Shown: positions 14,389-21,477 of the stretch, in pieces
Layout: each line of letters opens with the position of its first letter
Position numbering within the stretch: the stretch's first letter is position 1
Source: Peptoniphilus catoniae
GTDB lineage: Bacteria; Bacillota; Clostridia; Tissierellales; Peptoniphilaceae
Assembly (NCBI RefSeq): GCF_901447155.2
Contig: NZ_LR588413.1
Coordinates: forward strand, 1-64,000
Direction of reading: 5' to 3'
DNA length: 64,000 nt
Made by a program: the position numbers and the translations under genes
Notes under the pieces: model-generated
The model's database searches: none
What the model was told of the DNA's origin: nothing
The model's input: only the letters and a program-made list of their open reading frames with translations

Positions 14389-14942
14389 AAGTTAAAGATT
14401 TAATAATGAAATTGATTTATTGTGACCCTGAAGCGGAAGTTAAGTGCCTAACTTACAAAAGTGATAATGATGAGGCTGAAGTATTTTCTTTAGACATAAG
14501 GACTTTAGAAGATTATGAAGATAATGTTGATTTAATCCTTGATAATTTAGATGTTGATAGGTTTAATGAGGACCAGGTCTTCGAGATACTGAGAAATAAA
14601 GTCCTTGAATGGGCAAAAGATAAAGACTTACTCCACGAAGGAAACGCAGAAAGACAGTTCATGAAATTTATCGAAGAAGCCTTTGAGTTTAGAGACGAGT
14701 GGATTTTGATGGTACATGAATATAACAAATGTAACTTTGGAGAAGGTGACGACGATCCAGAAGTTGTAGAGTATAGAGGAAACATGCAGCTTGAAATGGG
14801 CGATATATTCGTTACATTAATTATTCTATGTGACCAATTAAATTTAGACCCAGTTGAGTGCTTAGATAGAGCATACGACAAAATCAAAGATAGAAAAGGT
14901 AAAACTATAAACGGAGTTTTCGTAAAAGAAGAGGACTTATGA
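14385..14942 (+). CDS. MazG-like nucleotide pyrophosphohydrolase-like protein
   Basis: 185 residues. An N-terminal module of about 60 residues (VKDLIMKLIYCDPEAEV) is followed by a MazG-like helical region. NAERQFMKFIEEAFEFRDE supplies an ExxE-like pair, EMGDIFVTLIIL supplies the second acidic helix, and the end (KIKDRKGKTINGVFVKEEDL) is typical of phage MazG-like proteins. These enzymes hydrolyse NTPs or dNTPs. A GAGGTGG site lies before the ATGA-coupled start. Confidence 0.7.
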   Translation: MKVKDLIMKLIYCDPEAEVKCLTYKSDNDEAEVFSLDIRTLEDYEDNVDLILDNLDVDRFNEDQVFEILRNKVLEWAKDKDLLHEGNAERQFMKFIEEAFEFRDEWILMVHEYNKCNFGEGDDDPEVVEYRGNMQLEMGDIFVTLIILCDQLNLDPVECLDRAYDKIKDRKGKTINGVFVKEEDL

Positions 14943-15232
14943 AAAAGCAAAAAACGCCACTATATCAAGTAACCTATAAGGAGATAGAAAACTATATTGA
15001 ACAAGGCTATAAAAAAGGGAGATATGACGCTATAAAAGAGGCAACGGAGTTATCTATGGCGGTGCCTATGATGATATTAAGGGATGAATTCGGATTTGGA
15101 GGCAAAAGGCTTGTAAAATTCTATGAAGCCTTTATAGACCTATATGACTCCATAGATAAAAAATATTTAGACCTTAAAGATATTATAAAGACCATAAAGG
15201 AAGAAACAGGCATTGAGATTGTAAAAAGGTAA
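14939..15232 (+). CDS. Phage protein of unknown function
   Basis: 97 residues, helical, with EQGYKKGRYDAIKEATELSMAVPMMILRDEFGFG. Proteins with this sequence style are common just before late regulators in Gram-positive prophages, but I cannot name a function. The start overlaps the MazG-like gene (ATGA). Confidence 0.55.
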   Translation: MKKQKTPLYQVTYKEIENYIEQGYKKGRYDAIKEATELSMAVPMMILRDEFGFGGKRLVKFYEAFIDLYDSIDKKYLDLKDIIKTIKEETGIEIVKR

Positions 15233-15261
15233 ATATTACTTTTAATTAAGAGGTGGAAGTA

Positions 15262-15663
15262 TTGGAGAAAACTCAGCTTATGCAATATATATATTTGCAA
15301 AAAGAAATTAAAAACTTGGAAAAGAAAATTAAAAAGCTTGAAGGATCCATTGTTAGAGATAGAGTTAAAGGGTCAAACACTGAATTTCCCTACCAGGAAA
15401 TACATATCCAAATTGAGGGATACGAAAATTCTCCATACTACCGCCGATTAAAGAGAACCCTTAATAAGAGATATAAAAAATGTATTGAGTTAGAAATGCA
15501 GATACAAGATTTTATATCAAGTATTGAAGATTCAAGAACAAGATTAGTGTTTGAATTAAGATACATTGAAGGTAAAAGCTGGGTATATATTTCTAAACAA
15601 TTAGGAAGCTCAAACGAGTCTTATGCAAGAATGATTCATAATAGATATTTAAATGAAAGATAA
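15262..15663 (+). CDS. Sigma-factor-like / ArpU-type late transcription regulator
   Basis: 133 residues from TTG at 15262, five bases after GAGGTGG. An N-terminal coiled coil (about 5-35, KEIKNLEKKIKKLEG) precedes a C-terminal region resembling sigma-70 region 4 (VFELRYIEGKSWVYISKQLGSSNESYARM). Proteins of this type sit just before the packaging genes and switch on late transcription. A strong terminator follows (15661-15693). The defence-like cassette is inserted between it and the late genes. Confidence 0.7.
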   Translation: MEKTQLMQYIYLQKEIKNLEKKIKKLEGSIVRDRVKGSNTEFPYQEIHIQIEGYENSPYYRRLKRTLNKRYKKCIELEMQIQDFISSIEDSRTRLVFELRYIEGKSWVYISKQLGSSNESYARMIHNRYLNER

Positions 15664-15700
15664 GAAATAAACGGGAAAAGTGTTTATTTCTTATCTTTCA
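15661..15700 (+). terminator. Terminator after the early/middle operon
   Basis: A perfect 12-bp stem, TAAGAAATAAAC (15661-15672) with GTTTATTTCTTA (15682-15693), followed by a T-rich stretch. It isolates the next two genes from the phage operon. Confidence 0.75.
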
Positions 15701-15705
15701 TTTGT

Positions 15706-15711
15706 TATAAT
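15706..15711 (+). promoter_or_regulatory. -10 box of the ATPase/TOPRIM-like cassette
   Basis: TATAAT at 15706-15711 lies just after the terminator and about 24 bases before the ATPase start. No strong -35 box is visible (TTTATT-like at the right distance). It suggests independent expression of the cassette. Confidence 0.5.
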
Positions 15712-15734
15712 ATATTTATATGAAGGAGGGAGCT

Positions 15735-16934
15735 ATGGATAGTTTAAACATTTTAACTATTTTAAATATTAAATTTAATAGAGTTAATATTTTTGAAAAA
15801 AGTATCAACTTAGATTTTTTTACTAATGATAAAGTGGTGAATAAAGAAGGAACAAATAATATTGTAGAAAGTATAAATTCTAATAATATTATTTCTATAG
15901 TAGGCTTAAATGCTGTAGGTAAAACAACTTTGTTAAAAATTGTTCAGTTTATTTTAGAAATTGTTATAAATAATAAAAGTTTGAATGAAATGAAAAATTT
16001 ATTGTTTTTTTCAATGGAGAAATTTAATTATGAAGTTACTTTCTATCAAAACAATAAATTTCATAAGATTTCTTCTTATGTGGAAAGGGATTTAGATAAT
16101 AAAAGTCAATTAAGAATTAAATTTAGTAATGAATATTTAAAAAGCGTTCCAAAATCAAGAATTAAATCCAAAATAAATTTGAAAAATTTTATATCAGAGG
16201 AGTTAAATGATAACAATTCAGATTTGACTAGAAAGAATTTAGATAATCAATTAAAACAAATTTTAAAAGAAGATGATAGTATTATAACTATGATCACTAA
16301 GGAAAATGGAGTATTGGTTCGAGATATGATTGATGATGTAAATTTAAATTTTCTCAAAGTAAAAAACAGTGTCCCTTCAGAAGTTTTAAATTTGTTTGAT
16401 GAAAATATTGATTATTTAAAACATGAAAACGATGATATTGATAGCAACGTTGTTTTAAAATTTAAAAATTCTAATGGATATTATTCAACAGGAAATCAAT
16501 TAGTTTGGGGAGAATTAATATCTTCAGGCACTATTAAAGGAAATAGTTTAGCTGATATGAGTTTAGAAGTTTTAAAATATGGAGGATATTTATTAGTAGA
16601 TGAAATTGAAAATCATTTAAATAAACAACTTGTTAAAGTCTTTATGGACTTATTTAAAGATAAAACAATTAATAAGAATGGAGCGACAATAATTTTTACT
16701 ACTCATTATCCAGAATTAATAGATTTTATGAATAGATCAGATAACATATATATTTTGAGACGAAATGAAGAAAAAAGAGCAACGATTGAGTTGTTAAGTG
16801 AACTTGTAGAGAGAGATGATCTTAAAAAAAGCGATGTTTTACTTTCTAACTATATAAAAGGAACTGCTCCAAGTTATGAAAATATAAAGCGTTTTAAAGA
16901 TTATATAAAATTTGAGGTATCAAATGCCAGATAA
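15735..16934 (+). CDS. OLD/ABC-type AAA ATPase of a putative defence pair
   Basis: 399 residues from ATG at 15735, behind AAGGAGGG. It shows the SMC/OLD-like ABC ATPase plan. Walker A is GLNAVGKTT (57-65), and a long Asn/Lys/Asp-rich helical insertion fills about 100-245. A signature-like region (VWGELISSGT) is followed by Walker B GGYLLVDEIENHL and the H-loop IIFTTHYPELID. This is the AAA_15/AAA_21 class seen in PARIS AriA, AbiL and OLD systems, where the ATPase senses phage and controls a toxic partner. It overlaps the next gene by 11 bases. Its codon use is more AT-rich than its neighbours by eye, and it has its own -10 box and flanking terminators. Confidence 0.8.
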   Translation: MDSLNILTILNIKFNRVNIFEKSINLDFFTNDKVVNKEGTNNIVESINSNNIISIVGLNAVGKTTLLKIVQFILEIVINNKSLNEMKNLLFFSMEKFNYEVTFYQNNKFHKISSYVERDLDNKSQLRIKFSNEYLKSVPKSRIKSKINLKNFISEELNDNNSDLTRKNLDNQLKQILKEDDSIITMITKENGVLVRDMIDDVNLNFLKVKNSVPSEVLNLFDENIDYLKHENDDIDSNVVLKFKNSNGYYSTGNQLVWGELISSGTIKGNSLADMSLEVLKYGGYLLVDEIENHLNKQLVKVFMDLFKDKTINKNGATIIFTTHYPELIDFMNRSDNIYILRRNEEKRATIELLSELVERDDLKKSDVLLSNYIKGTAPSYENIKRFKDYIKFEVSNAR

Positions 16935-17457
16935 TATTGATTTAAAAGACTTAGATTTTAATAACTTTTATATATTATGTATTTGTGAAGGTAAAGCCGA
17001 ATGTGCAATTATGGATATTTTATTGGATAACAAAATGCTTATTTTTGATAGAAGCAACTTACTGGACGAAAAAGTTTATAAAAGAATGACGACAAATAAA
17101 CTTATAGAGAATTTCTTGCAATTTGATTATAAAAAGGAATTAATAATATTTAGAGTTTTAGATTCAAAGAAAGAGAAGTTACGTTTGAAAAAAGCTTACG
17201 ATAGATATGAAATTTATAATTTCTATACAGCTCACGAGATTGAGTTTGTATTTATAAATTATGACAATTTGAATTTAGAGTTTCAAAAGAAAAAATCAAA
17301 AATGAAAGCTAGTGAATTTTATAAATCTCAAAATAAGAGTTATTCAAAAGGATATGATTATGTAAAAAATTATTTTTGTGATGTTAATAAGTTGTGTGAA
17401 TCATTAAAAAAATCTAAAAGTAAAAATTATTTAGGAATATCTGATTTATTAAAGTAA
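16924..17457 (+). CDS. TOPRIM-like putative effector of the ATPase pair
   Basis: 177 residues from ATG at 16924, five bases after GAGGT and inside the end of the ATPase gene. ILCICEGKAECAIM (E22, E26) has the hydrophobic-strand, EGxxE form of the first TOPRIM motif. LIIFRVLDSKKEK (D80) and TAHEIEFVFI could supply the remaining acidic residues. A Lys/Ser-rich C-terminus follows. Small TOPRIM or RloB/DUF4435-like proteins are the effectors paired with such ATPases in PARIS-like and AbiL-like systems. The assignment rests on motif and context, and the exact family is not recognised. Confidence 0.6.
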   Translation: MPDNIDLKDLDFNNFYILCICEGKAECAIMDILLDNKMLIFDRSNLLDEKVYKRMTTNKLIENFLQFDYKKELIIFRVLDSKKEKLRLKKAYDRYEIYNFYTAHEIEFVFINYDNLNLEFQKKKSKMKASEFYKSQNKSYSKGYDYVKNYFCDVNKLCESLKKSKSKNYLGISDLLK

Positions 17458-17571
17458 ATTTTGTGCGGTTTGTGCGATTTTTAAATGCTAATATATAAGG
17501 TGTAATAGTAGATTAAAAGTTTAACTATTGCCTCCTTTTATAAATTATATAAATTAGAGTTACGAAACAAA

Positions 17572-17605
17572 AAGAAGATGTTAAGATAATGCATCTTCTT
17601 TTTTT
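17572..17605 (+). terminator. Terminator after the ATPase/TOPRIM-like cassette
   Basis: AAGAAGATG (17572-17580) pairs with CATCTTCTT (17592-17600), and a T run follows. The gap 17458-17647 holds only this hairpin and AT-rich sequence. Confidence 0.85.
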
Positions 17606-17647
17606 CTTGTATATAGAAGGTGGTCATATATAAGCGAGGAGGTCAAA

Positions 17648-18136
17648 ATGGATAAGTTAAAAATTACATATAAAAATGTAGATGATTTAATACCTTATGA
17701 AAATAATCCAAGGAAAAATGATAATGCGGTTGAAGCGGTGGCAAAAAGTATAAAAGAATTTGGATTTAAAGTCCCCATTGTTATTGATAGCGAGGGAATT
17801 ATTGTTGCAGGGCATACAAGATTAAAGGCTGCAAAACAACTAGGACTTGAAGAAGTACCCTGTATTATTGCAGATGATTTAACTCCAGAACAGGTCAAGG
17901 CTTTTAGGTTGGCAGATAATAAGGTGTCAGAATTTGCTGAGTGGGATTTTGAACTTTTAGAACAGGAATTTGAAGACCTTGCAGGATTAAATTTATTCAC
18001 AGGCTTTGAAGATTTTGAAATTGATAGCTTAACATCAAGCGTTGATGTAGACCATTTCTTTGAAGAAACAGAAGAACATCACAAAGAACCTAAACTTATA
18101 ACCTGCCCTCATTGTGGAAAGACATTTGAAAAATGA
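17648..18136 (+). CDS. ParB-domain protein, possible DpdB-like partner
   Basis: 162 residues. The ParB/Srx N-terminal domain (about 8-100) has PYENNPRKND and the catalytic-type box IIVAGHTRLKAA (about 51-62, including H56 and R58). The last residues form a zinc ribbon-like CPHCGKTF. GAGGAGG precedes ATG, and the stop overlaps ATG 18133 of the DpdA-like reading (ATGA), so the two are translationally coupled. In the bacterial dpd cluster, DpdB is a ParB-like protein needed with DpdA to put preQ0 into DNA, which makes this pairing suggestive. ParB-domain genes also occur near phage terminases for other reasons. Confidence 0.85.
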   Translation: MDKLKITYKNVDDLIPYENNPRKNDNAVEAVAKSIKEFGFKVPIVIDSEGIIVAGHTRLKAAKQLGLEEVPCIIADDLTPEQVKAFRLADNKVSEFAEWDFELLEQEFEDLAGLNLFTGFEDFEIDSLTSSVDVDHFFEETEEHHKEPKLITCPHCGKTFEK

Positions 18137-18303
18137 TTATTTACCTTGCAGGGGGGTCACAGGGAATTTAATAAATGAATGGAAAAAGGTAATGCAAATT
18201 TATTTAGCAGAACTGAGCAGTAAAAAGAAAGCCCTTAGTCCTTTAATTAACGCATTCTTAGGCGGGGGGGGGGTATTATGAAGTTGGCGAACATCGAGGG
18301 GAC
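18133..18303 (+). other. N-terminal part of the dpdA-like gene, broken at two poly-G tracts
   Basis: ATG 18133 overlaps the ParB stop and reads MIIYLAGG up to six G (18151-18156), then meets TAA. The next frame reads VTGNLINEWKKVMQIYLAE and so on up to ten G (18264-18273), then meets TGA. After that tract the original frame runs open into the DpdA-like body at 18304. With seven and nine G the whole stretch would be one ORF, starting MIIYLAGGVTGNL and continuing through GEHRGD into MNIFLAG. The two errors cancel, so start and body share a frame. Phase variation, decay or homopolymer sequencing error are all possible. Confidence 0.65.
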
Positions 18304-19044
18304 ATGAATATTTTCTTGGCAGGCAATCTATATGATAAAGACAGATATGCAATAGAAACAAAAAGCCTGAACATACTTGAGAGTTATTTTTATTTAAGAA
18401 GTAAGGAGTGGATGTTTCCCTTAATTAAAGAATTTAACAATTTTTTATTAGACTCAGGAGCTTTTACCTTTATGAATCAAGCTAAAAATTACAAAGTAGA
18501 CTGGGACGAATACATTGAAGAATATGCAGCCCTTATCAACAAATTAGACATAGATTTATTTTTTGAACTTGATATTGATGTTTTAGTTGGCATTAAAGAA
18601 GTTGAAAGGCTGAGGGCAAAATTAGAAAAACTTACTGGCAAGAAAAGCATTCCTGTTTGGCATGTTTCAAGAGGTCATGATTACTGGTTAAAAATGATTA
18701 AAAAATATGACTATGTAGCCATAGGTGGGATAGTTACAAAAGAAATAAGACCGAAGCAATATCCAGTATTTACCCAGCTAATAAAAGAAGCACACATTGA
18801 GAATTGCAAAGTCCATGGATTAGGATTTACAAATTTAAAAGGCTTAGAAAAATATAGATTTGACTCAGTAGATAGCACTTCTTGGTTATCTGGGAATAGA
18901 TTTGGAGCAGTTTATAAATTTAATGGAAGGACGATGATAAAAATAGACAAAAAAGAAGGTCAAAGAGTTAAAAATTATAAGACTGCTATGAATAACTTTA
19001 TTGAGTGGGTCAAATTTAGTAAGTATGCGGAGAAATATTTATAA
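18304..19044 (+). CDS. dpdA: DpdA-like tRNA-guanine transglycosylase-fold protein (DNA 7-deazaguanine insertion)
   Basis: 246 residues for the intact body. It has TGT/DpdA features: LLDSGAFTFMN (about 48-58, with the D-S-G-F motif holding the TGT catalytic Asp), FFELDID, IPVWHVSRGHD, YVAIGGIV, KVHGLGFTN and FDSVDSTSW (about 187-194). In phages, DpdA enzymes exchange guanine for preQ0 or derivatives in DNA and protect it from restriction. The full gene probably starts at 18133 and is interrupted by two G tracts (previous entry). A start at ATG 18304 has only a close GAGGGG behind it. The yhhQ-type transporter lies downstream. Confidence 0.75.
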   Translation: MNIFLAGNLYDKDRYAIETKSLNILESYFYLRSKEWMFPLIKEFNNFLLDSGAFTFMNQAKNYKVDWDEYIEEYAALINKLDIDLFFELDIDVLVGIKEVERLRAKLEKLTGKKSIPVWHVSRGHDYWLKMIKKYDYVAIGGIVTKEIRPKQYPVFTQLIKEAHIENCKVHGLGFTNLKGLEKYRFDSVDSTSWLSGNRFGAVYKFNGRTMIKIDKKEGQRVKNYKTAMNNFIEWVKFSKYAEKYL

Positions 19045-19151
19045 TGAAATATGAGATTTTAGGAATACTAGGAACAATTTTTGTCCTAGTTTCTTTTTTG
19101 CAAAAGAACGAATCATACGATAGGAGAGAAAATGAAAGAATTAATAAATAA
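19044..19151 (+). CDS. 35-residue single-span peptide, coupled to dpdA-like gene and yhhQ
   Basis: ATG 19044 overlaps the dpdA-like stop. The peptide is a hydrophobic helix (EILGILGTIFVLVSFL) with a charged tail (KNESYDRRENERIN) and runs 20 bases into yhhQ. It resembles the first helix of YgjV-type membrane proteins, so it may be a truncated relative or a leader that couples translation of yhhQ. Confidence 0.45.
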   Translation: MKYEILGILGTIFVLVSFLQKNESYDRRENERINK

Positions 19152-19785
19152 AAAATACAGTTCACTACAATTACTGCTGACGCTTATTTTTGTCAGTTGT
19201 TTGATAGTGAGTAACATTATAGCAAGCAAGCAAATTCAATTACCCTTTGACTTGGTTATGCCTGCAGCTGTTATTATATTTCCAATAACTTATATACTTT
19301 CAGATATTTTTAGTGAAGTATATGGATATAAGTGGTCGAGGGCGACAAACTACCTAGGATTAATTATGAATTTATTTGCAGTAATAGCATTTACTATTGC
19401 TATAAAAATTCCTGCACCAGTATTTTATGAAAATCAAGAAGCCTTTAAAACTATATTGGGGAATACACCAAGAATTTTAATAGCATCTACTTTGGGATTA
19501 TGGTTAGGGGATTTTTTAAACGACAACGTATTTAGAATGATGAAGAAGAAATACCAATCATCACATAAAAACTATGGAGCAAGAGCGATTACATCTAGCT
19601 TAGTTGGAGAAATTGGAGATAGTTTAATATTTATACCTATTGTATTTTATGGAGCAATGCCAGTAGAAGTTATGGCCAAGATGATATTTACCCAAGCATT
19701 TTTAAAAGTTGGATATGAGGTAATTATTTTACCAATATCAAAAAGAGTGATGTTAAAGGTTTCAGAATACGAACAGGAAACATAG
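19132..19785 (+). CDS. yhhQ: Queuosine-precursor (preQ0/preQ1) transporter, YhhQ family
   Basis: 217 residues with about six membrane spans. Family motifs are present: SCLIVSNIIASKQI near the N-terminus, FPITYILSDIFSEVYGYKWSR (the acidic YhhQ/VUT_1 signature, about 44-64), LGLWLGDFLND, and GEIGDSLIFIPIVFYG. YhhQ proteins import 7-deazaguanine precursors. AGGAGAG precedes ATG. In this prophage it would feed the DpdA-like enzyme, since no preQ0 synthesis genes (folE, queD, queE, queC) are in the window. Confidence 0.9.
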   Translation: MKELINKKYSSLQLLLTLIFVSCLIVSNIIASKQIQLPFDLVMPAAVIIFPITYILSDIFSEVYGYKWSRATNYLGLIMNLFAVIAFTIAIKIPAPVFYENQEAFKTILGNTPRILIASTLGLWLGDFLNDNVFRMMKKKYQSSHKNYGARAITSSLVGEIGDSLIFIPIVFYGAMPVEVMAKMIFTQAFLKVGYEVIILPISKRVMLKVSEYEQET

Positions 19786-19810
19786 ATAATTAAAAAACGG
19801 TGGTGAGGTG

Positions 19811-20263
19811 ATGGCGAGAGCAAAATATAAAGAGTGGTTAGAAGAAGAAAAATTAATACTTATTAATGGTTGGGCTAAAAAAGGCTTAACCGAAGAACAG
19901 ATTGCAAAAAACATGGGGATTGCTTACTCCACTCTTAGAGAATGGAAAAAGAAATATGAGGCAATAGAGGCAGCCTTAAAAAAGGGGAAAGAGGTTGTAG
20001 ATTATGAAGTTGAGTCTGCACTCTTTAAAAGAGCCATGGGTTATGAGTATGAAGAAGAAAAAACATATATTCAAGAAGTAGACGGCAAAGTAACAAAAAG
20101 AAAAGAAATTTATAAAAGACATATGCCAGGAGATACAACAGCGCAGATATTTTGGTTAAAGAATAGAAAGCCCGAAGAATGGCGAGACAGACCAAGAATT
20201 TCTAACGAGTCGATGTTAAATAGGCTTGATGAAGTATTAGCAAGTATTGAGAGTGGTTTTTAA
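19811..20263 (+). CDS. terS: Terminase small subunit
   Basis: 150 residues. The N-terminal homeodomain-like HTH (GLTEEQIAKNMGIAYSTLREWKKK) binds the packaging site. The rest (ESALFKRAMGYEYEEEKT, PGDTTAQIFWLKNRKPEEWRD) is typical of the small subunits paired with PBSX-type large terminases. GTGAGGTG precedes ATG. The stop overlaps the large-subunit ATG. Confidence 0.9.
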   Translation: MARAKYKEWLEEEKLILINGWAKKGLTEEQIAKNMGIAYSTLREWKKKYEAIEAALKKGKEVVDYEVESALFKRAMGYEYEEEKTYIQEVDGKVTKRKEIYKRHMPGDTTAQIFWLKNRKPEEWRDRPRISNESMLNRLDEVLASIESGF

Positions 20264-21465
20264 TGGGATTTAGTGAAAAGCAAAAAGAATATTTTTTAAA
20301 GGCCACAAGAAGGTGGAATATAAAATCAGGAGCAACAAGAAGCGGAAAAACCTATATGGATTACTTTGTTATACCTAAGAGGATAAGAAATACTACTAAT
20401 GATGGATTAATTGTTATTTTAGGGAATACACAAGCAACAGTAGAAAGAAACATCTTAGACCCTATGCGTAAAATATGGGGTGATGCCTTAGTCGGCACAG
20501 TAAAAAATGATAATAAAATAAATCTATTTGGCAAAGAATGTTATGTATTAGGTGCAGATAAAAAGAACGCAGTAACAAAAATTCAAGGTGCAGGAATTGA
20601 GTACGCTTATGGAGATGAAATTACAACTTGGGCTGAGCCAGTATTTCAGATGTTAAAATCAAGACTTGATAAACCCAATTCTGTTTTTGATGGCACTTGT
20701 AACCCAGATAATCCTAAGCACTGGTTCAAAGAATTTTTAGACAGTGGCGCCGATATATACGAGCAACATTACACTATTGACGATAACCCTTATTTGTCAC
20801 CAGCGTTCGTTCAGGCGTTAAAAAAAGAGTATCAAGGTGTTTACTATAATAGATTTATTTTAGGTCAATGGACGAGGGCTGAGGGGCTTATATATGGCAT
20901 GTTCAATCCAGATATACATGTAGTTGAAGAAGTACCGGATTACCTTGAAGAGTGTTTTGTGGCAGTCGACTATGGAACTCAAAACGCTACATCGTTTTTA
21001 TTATTTGGAAGACAAAATGATAAATGGTATGTGGTGGAAGAGTACAGATACAGTGGCAGAGATGCAAATAAACAAAAGACGGATGCAGAATATTCAATCG
21101 AGATGAAAAACTTTTTAGATGGAAGATATATTCCAATAATCGTTGACCCAAGCGCAGCAAGTTTTATAACACAATTAAGGCGGGATGGATTTAGAGTTTA
21201 TAAAGCGAAGAACGACGTTATAGACGGCATAAGGTTCACACAGACCCTATTTTCAGATAACAAACTATTTATAAGTAATACATGTGCAGGACTGATAGAT
21301 GAGCTATATGGGTACTCTTGGGACGAAAAAGCGGCGGAAATTGGAGTAGATAAACCTATTAAAGAAAACGACCACTCCTGTGATGCTTTAAGATATGGAA
21401 CTTATACGATTATTAGAAAAATGACTGCAAATACTGTTTCTAATTTTTATAAACACGGACTATAA
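20263..21465 (+). CDS. terL: Terminase large subunit
   Basis: 400 residues. The ATPase half has Walker A GATRSGKT (23-30) and a DE-containing Walker B in EYAYGDEITTW. The C-terminal RNase H-like nuclease half has VAVDYGTQNATSF and IIVDPSAASF, and a late Asp in KENDHSCDALRYG. This is the PBSX/XtmB (Terminase_6) type. It packages phage DNA into proheads through the portal encoded next. Its length is within the family range. Confidence 0.95.
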   Translation: MGFSEKQKEYFLKATRRWNIKSGATRSGKTYMDYFVIPKRIRNTTNDGLIVILGNTQATVERNILDPMRKIWGDALVGTVKNDNKINLFGKECYVLGADKKNAVTKIQGAGIEYAYGDEITTWAEPVFQMLKSRLDKPNSVFDGTCNPDNPKHWFKEFLDSGADIYEQHYTIDDNPYLSPAFVQALKKEYQGVYYNRFILGQWTRAEGLIYGMFNPDIHVVEEVPDYLEECFVAVDYGTQNATSFLLFGRQNDKWYVVEEYRYSGRDANKQKTDAEYSIEMKNFLDGRYIPIIVDPSAASFITQLRRDGFRVYKAKNDVIDGIRFTQTLFSDNKLFISNTCAGLIDELYGYSWDEKAAEIGVDKPIKENDHSCDALRYGTYTIIRKMTANTVSNFYKHGL

Positions 21466-21477
21466 AGGAGGGATAAA

